Assembly: GCF_003633615.1 (NCBI RefSeq)
Contig: NZ_RBKU01000001.1
Span: forward strand, 3,472,001 to 3,536,000
Source of the DNA: Mucilaginibacter gracilis
GTDB taxonomy: Bacteria; Bacteroidota; Bacteroidia; Sphingobacteriales; Sphingobacteriaceae
Direction: 5' to 3'
DNA length: 64,000 nt
The notes below the pieces were generated by a model that saw nothing but the letters and a program-made list of their open reading frames with translations, did no database searches and had not been told where the DNA came from. This document shows, one piece after another, positions 1 through 7,646 of the stretch. How positions within the stretch are numbered: position 1 is the stretch's first letter; every line of letters begins with the position of its first letter. The position numbers and the translations under genes are program-made.

Positions 1-407
1 CTTACCAAATGCAAGGCCCCCAACCCCTGGTGTTTGCAGGCGCTGTTACAGATGCTCTTTCCATCGATAGCGATCAACTCCTTTTCGCCAGACAGGCCCG
101 ACTCCTCAAGACCCCGGCTAAGTTCCGCTGTCCAGGCACGAAAACACTGTTCAAAAAGCGCCGAATCGATCAGCATAAAAACCCGGTTGATCGTGTCATG
201 ACTGGGTATGCCGTTTTCAAGAGGCAGCAACTGCTTTAAAAAATCTTCTTTCTCCTTCCCGAATTCTTCCATCTCGTACCAGCTTTCTGCACCACATAGA
301 ACGGCCAATACCGACAAAATGATAACTTCCAGTAAATTGTGTTTCTTATTATTACCTGTACGAGGATCAGGTATCCATCTAAAATGATTGTGAAGTGAAG
401 TCGTCAT
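1..407 (-). CDS. ISAs1 family transposase, N-terminal part (runs off window)
   Basis: This minus-strand frame is open from ATG at 407 to the window edge, about 135 residues. The N-terminus has the DDE_Tnp_1-associated pattern of ISAs1/H-repeat transposases: a 'DPR' turn followed by a hydrophobic helix (VIILSVLAVLCGA), a W-x-E-M-E-F segment, the motif IPSHDTINRVF, and a block LIAIDGKSI in which the Asp is the first acidic residue of the DDE catalytic triad. The rest of the catalytic core is outside the window, so whether the enzyme is intact cannot be judged. It would catalyse cut-and-paste movement of its own element. The element probably interrupted the gene whose remains follow at 535. Confidence 0.8.
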   Translation of the reverse strand, partial: MTTSLHNHFRWIPDPRTGNNKKHNLLEVIILSVLAVLCGAESWYEMEEFGKEKEDFLKQLLPLENGIPSHDTINRVFMLIDSALFEQCFRAWTAELSRGLEESGLSGEKELIAIDGKSICNSACKHQGLGALHLV

Positions 408-534
408 ATGCTTTTACAAAGAAAAAACGCTAACCCGACTCTAATCCTCCCGAAACCACAAAAGTTATACCTACGTTTCCAACACTTTGTTCATAACCAT
501 ATCAACTTTTAACTATTCTTATGCGTCAGCCCTG
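1..534 (-). mobile_element. 5' part of an ISAs1-type insertion sequence
   Basis: The left edge of the window cuts an insertion sequence that reads leftwards. Its transposase starts at 407. About 120 bases of leader lie between the start codon and a probable terminal inverted repeat that begins CAGGGCTG on the minus strand at 534-527. The end is placed here because an unrelated reading frame that looks coding begins immediately to the right. The other end and any target duplication lie outside the window, so the exact terminus is an inference. Confidence 0.6.
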
Positions 535-1037
535 TCCCCAGCACCACTTTTTCTGACCGTAATTGGTATGCCGTTTTCTACCCGTTATTAGTTTTAGTAA
601 ACAACTTAGAACGCTTTTTCGCCAGGCCGTCGGATTTGGAAAAGGCGTTTGAAATGCTGTATCGGCAGTATCCGGGTGACTATCGGGCTATAACCGATGT
701 CAAACGAGGGAGGGGTGATTATGATGATATGGCGGACGTTTTGATCCGTTATGCTTTGCCCTTCATTTTAAGTCCAAAACAAATTTTTGAGGGTGATCAT
801 GAGCGAGATAAACAGTATACCTTTCCGTTCAAAAATGAACATGATCAGGATGTGTTTATTGTTTATACGGTTGGGGAGGATTTCCATCGGAACTATACCT
901 GGGTGAACTATACACGATGCACCTTGTCCGGCGAGTTAACAGAAGATAAAAACGATAACCCTGCAGTAGTAAAGCCAAACCCGTTTTGGCTTTTATACCA
1001 TGCTTACAAAAACATTAAGGCTAATAAATATATCTGA
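535..1037 (+). pseudogene. 3' remnant of an unidentified gene cut by the insertion sequence
   Basis: The frame is open from the probable IS end at 534 to TGA at 1037. Its composition looks coding from the start of the fragment: aromatic-rich residues such as NWYAVFYPLLVLVNNLERFF precede the first possible initiation codon (TTG at 636). No ATG with a ribosome binding site lies near the left end, which fits a gene that lost its 5' portion to the insertion. The visible product is about 165 residues, soluble and rich in Tyr, Asp and Lys. I do not recognise the family. It lies 28 bases upstream of the PIN-domain gene and may once have been its operon partner. A short native protein starting at TTG 636 remains possible. 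Confidence 0.5.
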
Positions 1038-1065
1038 TTACTAATATCTACTCTTTACTGCATCC

Positions 1066-2148
1066 ATGTATAAATTCATTATTCTCGATACTAATATTTA
1101 CCGCCAGTTAGGCACTCATTTTTATGACCACATCGATTATAAAAGTCTAAAGGATTACTCCTATGCTTCAGGGTCAGAATTGGTAGTGCCATTAACGGTT
1201 CTGAATGAATATTTGGATTTCTATCAAAATGAAGTCCTGGGGAAGGCTATTAACGAGATACAGCGTGGATATGATAAACTCAAAAAGCTGGATAAGTTCA
1301 CAAAGATAAAAACACCCGAGCTTAAAAAACGTGCCGACACTCAGCTGAGTTTCATTCGACGAAAGCTCTTAGAAACCAATAAACTATCAAGAAAGAACGA
1401 TCTTTTAAATGAAGCAGATTTATTGGATTTTTTGATAGAGAATAAGCAGGAGGGGAAAAAAGATAATACCAGGGATTATTTGATTTGGCTTAATGCCATA
1501 TCTTTTGCAGTAGTTCACGAAGACTATCATGTGATGTTGATTTCTGACGATAAGATCTTTACAGAAAATGAACATTTTCAGCACCTGAAACAAAAATACA
1601 AGGTCAAGAATATCAGCATCTATAAAAACATTCCGGCCTATCTTAGTGAATACGGATTTAACTCACCGCTTTTAACAGGTGAATTAATATTGGAGCATAT
1701 ACCAGTCGAAGTAATAAAGCAAGAATTACTCGATGATAAAAATTCTATTCCAAGCCACATCAGCCGGTTTTATTATGATACCATCCGGGAATTCAAACTT
1801 GAAAAATTCGCTATTGAAGGAATAAGAATTGAATCCTTTTACGCACATAAGGAGACCAAATCCGACGATGTTGACATTATCGCTCATATCCAAGTTAAAG
1901 TAAATATGGTATTTGAACCTGAGCATGATATGGAAGCTTTAAGAAACTATCTTGAACGCAGTAGATTGGAAAACCTATTTGATTTAGACACGTTCGACCA
2001 ACAGGGCAGGCCGATATTTGACGATGAGATTCTATTTTTATTTACGCTCAGCTATTCCGATAAAGACAACAAAATAACATCCGCGGATTTTATTGACTTT
2101 TTTCCAGACGATTACAAGTCAAAAAGAATAGCTAAGATGATTACATAA
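1066..2148 (+). CDS. PIN-domain protein of the DUF4935 type (putative RNase)
   Basis: This is a 360-residue cytosolic protein. The N-terminal half has the PIN-fold pattern: a first strand with FIILDTNIYR (catalytic Asp near residue 8), LVVPLTVLNEYLDF (acidic residue in helix 3), KKDNTRDYLIW around residue 135, and the strand HVMLISDDKIF near residue 155. These supply the four acidic positions expected of a metal-dependent ribonuclease. The spacing and the long helical insert match DUF4935 proteins. The C-terminal half, about 170 residues, is charged and unrecognised. There is no signal peptide. DUF4935 proteins often sit in accessory regions and some are suspected to act in defence or as toxins, but no antitoxin-like gene follows. 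The preceding gene is a truncated remnant. The fold assignment is good; the biological role is inferred. Confidence 0.75.
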   Translation: MYKFIILDTNIYRQLGTHFYDHIDYKSLKDYSYASGSELVVPLTVLNEYLDFYQNEVLGKAINEIQRGYDKLKKLDKFTKIKTPELKKRADTQLSFIRRKLLETNKLSRKNDLLNEADLLDFLIENKQEGKKDNTRDYLIWLNAISFAVVHEDYHVMLISDDKIFTENEHFQHLKQKYKVKNISIYKNIPAYLSEYGFNSPLLTGELILEHIPVEVIKQELLDDKNSIPSHISRFYYDTIREFKLEKFAIEGIRIESFYAHKETKSDDVDIIAHIQVKVNMVFEPEHDMEALRNYLERSRLENLFDLDTFDQQGRPIFDDEILFLFTLSYSDKDNKITSADFIDFFPDDYKSKRIAKMIT

Positions 2149-2315
2149 TTTAATTGTTCGGATTGCCTGATTTTGCGTATATTTGAGTATAACGTTCTTA
2201 ACTATTTATCAGCAATCAAAACGACTGAAAATGTCGCAAATTTAGGCCATGTCTTATTCGTGGTCTGTATAGTGTTGACAATACATAACTGATTGATAAT
2301 CAATTGATATAGAGG

Positions 2316-2341
2316 GTAGGTTTAAATCCTGCCATCCCGAC
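2316..2341 (+). other. tRNA 3'-end-like sequence, candidate attachment site
   Basis: The 26 bases fold as a T-arm plus the 3' strand of an acceptor stem: GTAGG, a 7-base loop (TTTAAAT), CCTGC, then CATCCCG and A. No D-arm or anticodon arm can be built upstream, so this is not a whole tRNA gene. Such 3' tRNA copies are the usual scar of tyrosine-recombinase integration, and a recombinase remnant starts 240 bases downstream. The acceptor sequence resembles tRNA-Pro of Bacteroidota, which is an inference. A second copy bounding an element was not found in the window. Confidence 0.55.
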
Positions 2342-2367
2342 AAAAAGCGATACCAATCGAAGTCGAA

Positions 2368-2400
2368 AACCCGCAAATCACACTGATTTGCGGGTTTTTT
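2368..2400 (+). terminator. Intrinsic terminator
   Basis: A 13-bp perfect stem (AACCCGCAAATCA pairing with TGATTTGCGGGTT) with a 3-base loop is followed by a T run. It sits just behind the tRNA-like 3' end, as expected if a tRNA gene terminator was carried along with the attachment site. It would also end transcription from the PIN-domain gene. Confidence 0.85.
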
Positions 2401-2577
2401 GTTTTAATTCCTACCAAAAACTACCAATCAATATCAAAGAAGATGTGAGCAATTGCGTGAGTAAATTAAGTGTTTTACATTTATTTGATTGCTTTTGATG
2501 AGTTTTAACACCTGTTTTTGTGAGTAAAATTCATCACCTGCGTCAATGATTATCAAGTAAAATTAAAATGAATTGAT

Positions 2578-2724
2578 ATGAGGAGCAGTAACACATTTGG
2601 TATTCAGTTTGTAATCAGGCTGTCCAAACAACAAAAGAACGACCCCGCAACCGTATTTGCCCGTATTTCTGTAAATGGCAATAAATACGACAAACAACAC
2701 CTTCGGCGTTGCTTTTTACCTTAA
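2578..2724 (+). pseudogene. N-terminal arm of a tyrosine recombinase, cut off after about 40 residues
   Basis: This short frame starts at ATG 2578 and encodes a 48-residue peptide beginning MRSSNTFGIQFVIRLSKQQK. The pattern NTFG-x-x-F-x-x-x-x-KQ, followed by x-A-R-I-S-V-N-G, is the arm-type DNA-binding N-terminus of Bacteroidota tyrosine recombinases. After the VNG motif it runs out of frame into the start of a second recombinase gene (2675) that has the same arm motif. The two genes appear to have been joined by a deletion or recombination inside the shared arm-coding sequence, leaving a head without a body. Confidence 0.7.
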
Positions 2725-3463
2725 AAAGCAAAAGACCACCCAAGCGGGAAAATTACCGATTTATGCCCGCATGACAGTAAACGGCAAGCGTATCGAAATT
2801 TCTGTTAAACGTTCTATTGAGGAACATAACTGGAACGCTACTAAAGGAATGGCAAAGGGAAGCCGGGAAGGAACCGTTAAAGTGAATAAGTACCTTGACC
2901 AATTTAAGGCCGGAATTATTGACAGCTACCAACAGCTTTTATTGCAGAAAAAATTTATCACCGCAGAACTCTTAAAAGAAAAGGTTACCGGGAGCGATCA
3001 GGCCGAGTTTACAATCTGTAAATTGATGGAGTATCATAATTCAGATCAAGGGCAGTTATTGGAGCCAGGCACGATGAAAAACTATTATACTACGCAGAAG
3101 TATATTAAAGAGTTCATCAAAGAGCGCTTTAAAACCAGCGATAAATACCTATCAGAATTAAGCTATAAGTTTATTACGGACTTCGAGTACTACCTGCGCA
3201 ACAGAACGCCGGAGAAAGGCCAAAAACGCCTAAATAACAATGGCCTGATGAAACACATTGAAAGGTTTTGCAAGATGATTAATCTTGCTGTAAGGCTGGA
3301 ATGGATAGACCGCGACCCCTTTCACGCTTACCAGTTGAAGTTTGATAAGGTTGAACGGGAATACTTAACTAAAGACGAACTGGCAGGGATTGAAGCCAAG
3401 AAATTCAACATTGTACGGTTACAGGTAGTGCTATCACCACAAATTTTCTTTTTCAGTTTATGA
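2675..3463 (+). pseudogene. Tyrosine recombinase/integrase lacking its catalytic domain
   Basis: The 262 residues contain the arm-type DNA-binding domain (NTFGVAFYLKKQK, ARMTVNGKRIEISVKR, residues 1-90) and the SAM-like core-binding domain (about 105-215, with YLSELSYKFITDFEYYLR and the helix MKHIERFCKMINLAVRLEWI). It ends just after YLTKDELAGIEAK, where full-length relatives of about 400 residues enter the catalytic domain. The Arg-His-Arg-Tyr catalytic residues are therefore all missing. The last residues (IFFFSL) loosely recall the normal 'IFVFSCYTG' start of that domain, so a frameshift followed by a deletion is possible. It cannot recombine DNA, so any element that used it for excision is now fixed unless helped in trans. 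It faces the convergent beta-barrel gene, 15 bases away. Confidence 0.8.
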
Positions 3464-3477
3464 AATATTTAACAAAG

Positions 3478-5889
3478 CTAAATTAATCTTCCTTTTACAT
3501 CTTGAGAGCCGGTATCTCTGTCGCGCTTGTCCTTGACAGACTGTTTGCCAAAATTGTAACTAAGCGCCAATGCAATGCTTCGCGTATCATTATAATAACT
3601 ATCCTTAACATGTAAAGCACCAAGCGTATAGTCGAACCGATCTTTGTTACTCTTAAACCAATCCTGAGCGGAAAGGGAGATTCCAAAAGGGCCGGTTGTC
3701 TTTCTCAGCCGTATTTCGGTCTCCAGCCGGTTACCAATGCGCGTGTTAACGATAGTACCAGGAAAAGAGTTGTTCAATATTAATGTGCTGGTTAATCCTG
3801 CTTTTTTGGAGATAGTAAATGTTTGATTAGTAGACAGCGTTAGCGCAACCGTTTGATTGTTAATTGCAATATTGTTAGCGTAAGTTCCTTTAGTCAGCAC
3901 GTAATTAACCAAGGCAGTTCCCGAAAAGCGCCACCATGGTTTAAACTGATTATTGTAGCTGGCCGTTAACGAATGGCTGTAACGGTTACCATAGTTGGTT
4001 TTTTGATTGATGATCGTATCGCCCAAGTTATAAGGAAGCGAGTAAATTTCACCTATTATTTGGGTGCCGGCCAATTGAAAGGTAAGTGTGCCCCATTGCT
4101 CATTCAGGCTGTGACTTAGTTCCTCACGATAATATTTCACCGGTTTCAGCAATGGATTGCCTGCAAAATAAGCTTTGTCTGTGGTATAGGTACGGAAAGG
4201 GTTTAAGTCCCAATAGCCAGGCCGGGTAATTCGGCTGGTGACAGCAAGCACATACGCGCCTTCGGTTTTTGTAGCCAGTTTTAAAAAGGCCGTGGGGAAA
4301 AGATTTGTATAGTTGCGGGAAACCACCTCGTTATTTTCAAGCCAACCTTTGGCAATCGTATTTTCCAGCCTTAAGCCAACCTGGTATGACCATACCGTAT
4401 TCAGTTTATAATTAAAGTTGCCATAAAGCGCGTTAATGTTTTCCTGATACAAGAACTGGTTACTCTGATGGGCATCAGCTATCCAAATAGCGCCATTTGC
4501 TAAGTTTTCAAATAAGAAAGTATTATTAATTTTGGAAAAGGAGGCCTTGCCGCCGAAACTGAGCGTACCTTTTTTATCGCGCAGCGGCCAATCTATATCA
4601 GCTTTAATTGATTGATTATTGATGTGCTGCGGTGATGTAGTTCTAAAAATATCCAGATCATTGATAGTGCCGCCTGTGAACGGGTTTAATTCGGTATTTG
4701 TACTATTAGAGGTATTACCTGAGCGGTAAGCTAAAGCGTCGTAATCTACACTTAATATTTTGCCTGTAGCATCCAATTTGCCCTGATAGTTCATGTTGAG
4801 CGCATAGGTTTGTGAGTTAATCTGATCTTGGTTTACGGTTTGGGTTAATGAATCTGTTACTGGGTAAAAGTCCCGGGTCAAGGCATTTCGGGTTTCCTTA
4901 TGGATGTTGCCGGAAAAATCTAATAGCATACCTATTACATGGTTCGCAGAAAGCTGATAGTCTGTACCAAAACTGGCGCCCGGGTAAAGTTCGGTGTACC
5001 GGTTTACAGAGCTTATGTTTCGTTCCATAACTGCACCAGCAAAACTTTCAGGATATAGAATATCACGGTTTGTTAAAGGCTTACGGCTGCGATTACCCAT
5101 ATATACTGTGGAATATAAATTCCACTTTCCTGAACGTTCATTAAGATAAAGGCTGCCGGCCTCAGAATTAACTGCTGTTTGACGGGTACTCAAAGATGCA
5201 CTACCGATCAACCCTTCTTCCTTATTCTTTTTGGTAACGATATTGATGATGCCTGCCCCCCCTTCGGCTTCGTAACGGCTTGGAGGAGTTGTGATCACTT
5301 CGATGGCTTCCAGGTTATCGGAAGGTAAACCACTTAGGTAAGATTTTAAAGCACTACCGGATAATACCTTCTTTTTATTGTTAATGTAAACTACTGCCCC
5401 GCTATTCCCACTAATTGCGATAGCGCCGTCTTCAGTAGCTTGCACCAACGGTGTTTTTTCGAGTATATCCCACACATTATTGCCCTGAACTAAATCTGTT
5501 TGACCGACATTAAACCGGAAGCGGTCTATTTGCCTTTCAAAAACGGGTTTCTGTGCCTTTATAACAACTTCCGATAGCAGCTGAGAGGATCTTCTTAGCT
5601 GCACGTTAATTGTGGTGTCTGCGTTAACAGCAACCTTCACCGTAGTATCCTTATAAGCGATAAATTTATAATTCAAAGCATAAATGCCCTCAACTACTTT
5701 CTTAAACTGGTAATTGCCGTTGCTATCCGAAATAGCGAGGCTAACCTTATTGTTATTTTGTAATAAGCTAACAGTAACAAATTGCAGGGGCTTTTGAGTA
5801 TCATTAGTGATTTTACCATTTATGCTGACCTGAGCAAAAGTGAGTTGTAAAATTAGAACAAAAATGACGGTGAAGGTTAGTTTGATCAT
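3478..5889 (-). CDS. TonB-receptor-like outer membrane beta-barrel protein (OMP_b-brl_3 type)
   Basis: An 803-residue protein with a signal peptide (hydrophobic stretch ending TFAQ, cleavage near residue 20), a carboxypeptidase-regulatory-like domain (about 22-110, VSINGKITNDTQKPL) and a plug-like domain (about 125-220). The plug contains VYINNKKKVLSGSALKSYLS and IEVITTPPSRYEAEGGAGIINI, the usual signature of the outer-membrane beta-barrel family PF14905. The rest is beta-barrel sequence rich in alternating aromatic and polar residues, ending with the C-terminal barrel strand and a charged tail. Members are TonB-dependent-like, and the substrate is unknown. Proteins of this group are often encoded alone, as here, without SusD or STN domains. 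The start at ATG 5889 gives a normal signal peptide. The gene lies between a dead integrase and gene debris, so it may belong to a former mobile element. Confidence 0.88.
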   Translation of the reverse strand: MIKLTFTVIFVLILQLTFAQVSINGKITNDTQKPLQFVTVSLLQNNNKVSLAISDSNGNYQFKKVVEGIYALNYKFIAYKDTTVKVAVNADTTINVQLRRSSQLLSEVVIKAQKPVFERQIDRFRFNVGQTDLVQGNNVWDILEKTPLVQATEDGAIAISGNSGAVVYINNKKKVLSGSALKSYLSGLPSDNLEAIEVITTPPSRYEAEGGAGIINIVTKKNKEEGLIGSASLSTRQTAVNSEAGSLYLNERSGKWNLYSTVYMGNRSRKPLTNRDILYPESFAGAVMERNISSVNRYTELYPGASFGTDYQLSANHVIGMLLDFSGNIHKETRNALTRDFYPVTDSLTQTVNQDQINSQTYALNMNYQGKLDATGKILSVDYDALAYRSGNTSNSTNTELNPFTGGTINDLDIFRTTSPQHINNQSIKADIDWPLRDKKGTLSFGGKASFSKINNTFLFENLANGAIWIADAHQSNQFLYQENINALYGNFNYKLNTVWSYQVGLRLENTIAKGWLENNEVVSRNYTNLFPTAFLKLATKTEGAYVLAVTSRITRPGYWDLNPFRTYTTDKAYFAGNPLLKPVKYYREELSHSLNEQWGTLTFQLAGTQIIGEIYSLPYNLGDTIINQKTNYGNRYSHSLTASYNNQFKPWWRFSGTALVNYVLTKGTYANNIAINNQTVALTLSTNQTFTISKKAGLTSTLILNNSFPGTIVNTRIGNRLETEIRLRKTTGPFGISLSAQDWFKSNKDRFDYTLGALHVKDSYYNDTRSIALALSYNFGKQSVKDKRDRDTGSQDVKGRLI

Positions 5890-6006
5890 ATGTGGTCTAA
5901 AATAATTAAATTGTCCTAAATTCTTCTCAACTTACTGCACTATCAGCAAAGTGAATAATTATACTTTAATTAATCTTCATATTAACGCGAGACAGCTGAC
6001 TTTATT

Positions 6007-6198
6007 TTAATGAAATAACTCTTCTAATTTCGCTTCAAGATCTTTTCCACGTAGGTTTCTGGCTATGATAATTCCGCTTTTATCGATCAGGAAATTACTG
6101 GGGATGGCACCAATGCTGTACATCAGTGCAACTTGATTCTTATCACCGCGTAGGTCGCTAACATTTTCCCATACTAACTGATCCTTCTTTACGGCCTA
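6007..6198 (-). pseudogene. C-terminal fragment of a TlpA/AhpC-type thioredoxin-like protein
   Basis: The minus-strand frame ends at TAA 6007 and encodes about 63 residues with the C-terminal thioredoxin-fold signature: WENVSDLRG, then YSIGAIPSNFLIDKSG (the conserved cis-Pro region and following strand), then IIARNLRGKDLEAKLEELF. An in-frame TAG at the fragment's 5' end, and the absence of the CxxC half, show it is truncated. Reading frames of unrelated genes begin at the break, near 6195. It may be the tail of a thiol-disulfide oxidoreductase gene that once lay upstream of the beta-barrel gene on the same strand. Confidence 0.75.
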
Positions 6199-6651
6199 GT
6201 AGAGGCTATTAATGACAAACCTCATCATGTATTCGTCCAGATTAAGCGGCATGAAATACAGGTAGCATACGATTGCGGTATGCCTGATAATATGCTTTGT
6301 CAGCATGCCTACTATGGCATGTTCGACTTGATGCATCATAATGACATGGAACTGGAAGATTATTATTGGCCGGGATTAGAGCAGAAACATAATAAAGAAC
6401 TGAAATGTTTATATGTCGATGCCGAAGGTCACCATGTAAATATTTACCCCAGACCAGCATATGGCAATATTTTTAAAATAGGTTGGGGCTTTTCGCTGGA
6501 TCACTACCATCAGTTCGACACCACCATGTTAAATGAGAGAAATAAAAACGCCACTAACAAACTGGTAGTCGGTTACAACGTCCAAATAATTGCGGCAAAA
6601 CAACCATTATCGAAGCACTCGCGCTCCTATTGGGGAGGGACAAGTTGGTAA
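6178..6651 (+). pseudogene. Fragment of an unidentified protein
   Basis: The frame is open from 6178 to TAA 6651. From about 6199 its composition looks coding (for example VFVQIKRHEIQVAYDCG and YPRPAYGNIFKIGWGFSLDH). The first ATG (6280) has no convincing ribosome binding site, and coding character continues upstream of it, so the 5' end is missing. The last 30 or so codons overlap, in another frame, a fragment that is clearly OLD-family, so the true content of this fragment probably ends near 6545. I do not recognise the family; it is rich in His, Tyr and Met. It is part of a three-way gene-fragment junction. Confidence 0.4.
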
Positions 6652-6815
6652 GGTCGCTTACGGAGCACGATTTTTATGCAAGCAATCCAAAGCCAACAGA
6701 CAGAATTTACATCATTGCGTCGGAATTGATTGATTATAATTTCAGATCCAAATTACAACCGGTCCCGGATATCCAGCAAACGGATCAAAAACTAATCGGA
6801 TTTATATTACAATAA
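6558..6815 (+). pseudogene. Fragment of an OLD-family ATP-dependent endonuclease (P-loop region)
   Basis: In the frame that ends at TAA 6815 the sequence reads PNNCGKTTIIEALALLLGRD, followed by LVRSLTEHDFYASNPKPTDR. This is the Walker A region and following helix of OLD-family (overcoming lysogenization defect) nuclease ATPases. The N-terminal 25-30 residues before the P-loop are replaced by other sequence, and there is no Toprim domain: the fragment ends about 85 residues in. It is a relic of a defence- or phage-related gene, now fused out of frame with an unrelated fragment. Its 3' end overlaps the end of the convergent sigma factor gene by a few bases. Confidence 0.7.
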
Positions 6816-7436
6816 GTGTGGATACAGGATATGTTCTGTAACTGTAATAGTGGAGCAAACCAATACGGAAACCACCGCAACATCGTAGTTTTTCAAAATA
6901 TACTCCCTGACGGTACGCAGGGATTGGGTCATGTGGCTGTTAACTGTGGCTACAGAAATGCCTAACTCTTTGCTGGCCTCCTCATAGCTTTTTCCTTCCA
7001 GTTTGCAGCAAGTGAAAACCAGTTTACGTTGTGGGGACAGTTGGTCAATGGCTTTCAGCAATAACTGCATACTTTCTTTTGATTCCAGCAACTCATCCGA
7101 GTGCATATAAAAGTCGGTTGCATGGATAAGCAGGCGCGCGGTAAGCCGTTTGTCTTTGGCAATTTTCCGGAAATAATCAAATACCAGATTATTGGCCACT
7201 GTATATAAATAAGCCTGGAAAGATTGCTTGGGATTAATTTCTTCTCTTTTGTGCCAAACTTTTAAAAAAAGATCCTGAATGAGTTCGTCCGCAATCATTT
7301 CATCTTTGATCATCGAAAATACCTTTCGGTACAGGGGCTTGAAATAGGCTTTATAAATAGTATTGAAAGCCCGTTCCTCACCCTGCCGGAGTTGTTCCAG
7401 CAATACAGGCAGTTCCGAGTCATCAATGAGTTTCAT
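6807..7436 (-). CDS. ECF RNA polymerase sigma-70 factor
   Basis: This is a 209-residue ECF sigma factor with region 2 (AFNTIYKAYFKPLYRKVFSM, then ADELIQDLFLKVWHKRE and the helix AYLYTVANNLVFDYFRK) and region 4 (QLSPQRKLVFTCCKLEGKSY, then a helix-turn-helix EEASKELGISVATVNSHMTQ). A short hydrophobic C-terminal tail follows region 4. Start ATG 7436 is preferred over the in-frame TTG two codons upstream. In this family the sigma factor is held by a FecR-type anti-sigma factor and released when a SusC-type receptor with an STN domain binds its ligand. Such a FecR and SusC are encoded divergently from 7647. The opposite orientation is unusual, because sigma and FecR genes are normally co-directional (as in the second locus at 22786). 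Confidence 0.93.
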   Translation of the reverse strand: MKLIDDSELPVLLEQLRQGEERAFNTIYKAYFKPLYRKVFSMIKDEMIADELIQDLFLKVWHKREEINPKQSFQAYLYTVANNLVFDYFRKIAKDKRLTARLLIHATDFYMHSDELLESKESMQLLLKAIDQLSPQRKLVFTCCKLEGKSYEEASKELGISVATVNSHMTQSLRTVREYILKNYDVAVVSVLVCSTITVTEHILYPHLL

Positions 7437-7646
7437 TACCAATCGTTAAGGATAGCTAATTTAAGAAATTATTAACTCAATTCACGATAAACGCATATTC
7501 AATTTACAGACACGACTTTATAACTACCCAGGCTGTTTTTTATTGCACTGATTTTCAGTTCATTATAAATTATTAACATTTTAGTAATGTTAGGTTCATT
7601 GTTAAATCCGTCTGCTCCGTATTCCCTCTATATACGATTAACATCC
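7437..7646. promoter_or_regulatory. Divergent promoter region between sigma factor and fecR
   Basis: This 210-base AT-rich region must hold the promoters of both the leftward sigma gene and the rightward FecR/SusC operon. A perfect inverted repeat, TAACATT-N5-AATGTTA, lies at 7574-7592, 55 bases before the chosen fecR start. It is the best candidate for a protein-binding site. No clear TAnnTTTG box is visible. Role inferred from position only. Confidence 0.4.

Noticed and set aside
2578..3463. A functional integrase
   Set aside because: The first frame stops after 48 residues and the second ends before the catalytic domain, so no Arg-His-Arg-Tyr set exists.
7587..7646. Upstream ATG start for the first fecR
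   Set aside because: It would add 20 residues not typical of the family and would cover the perfect palindrome at its edge; ATG 7647 begins with the normal sigma-binding helix.
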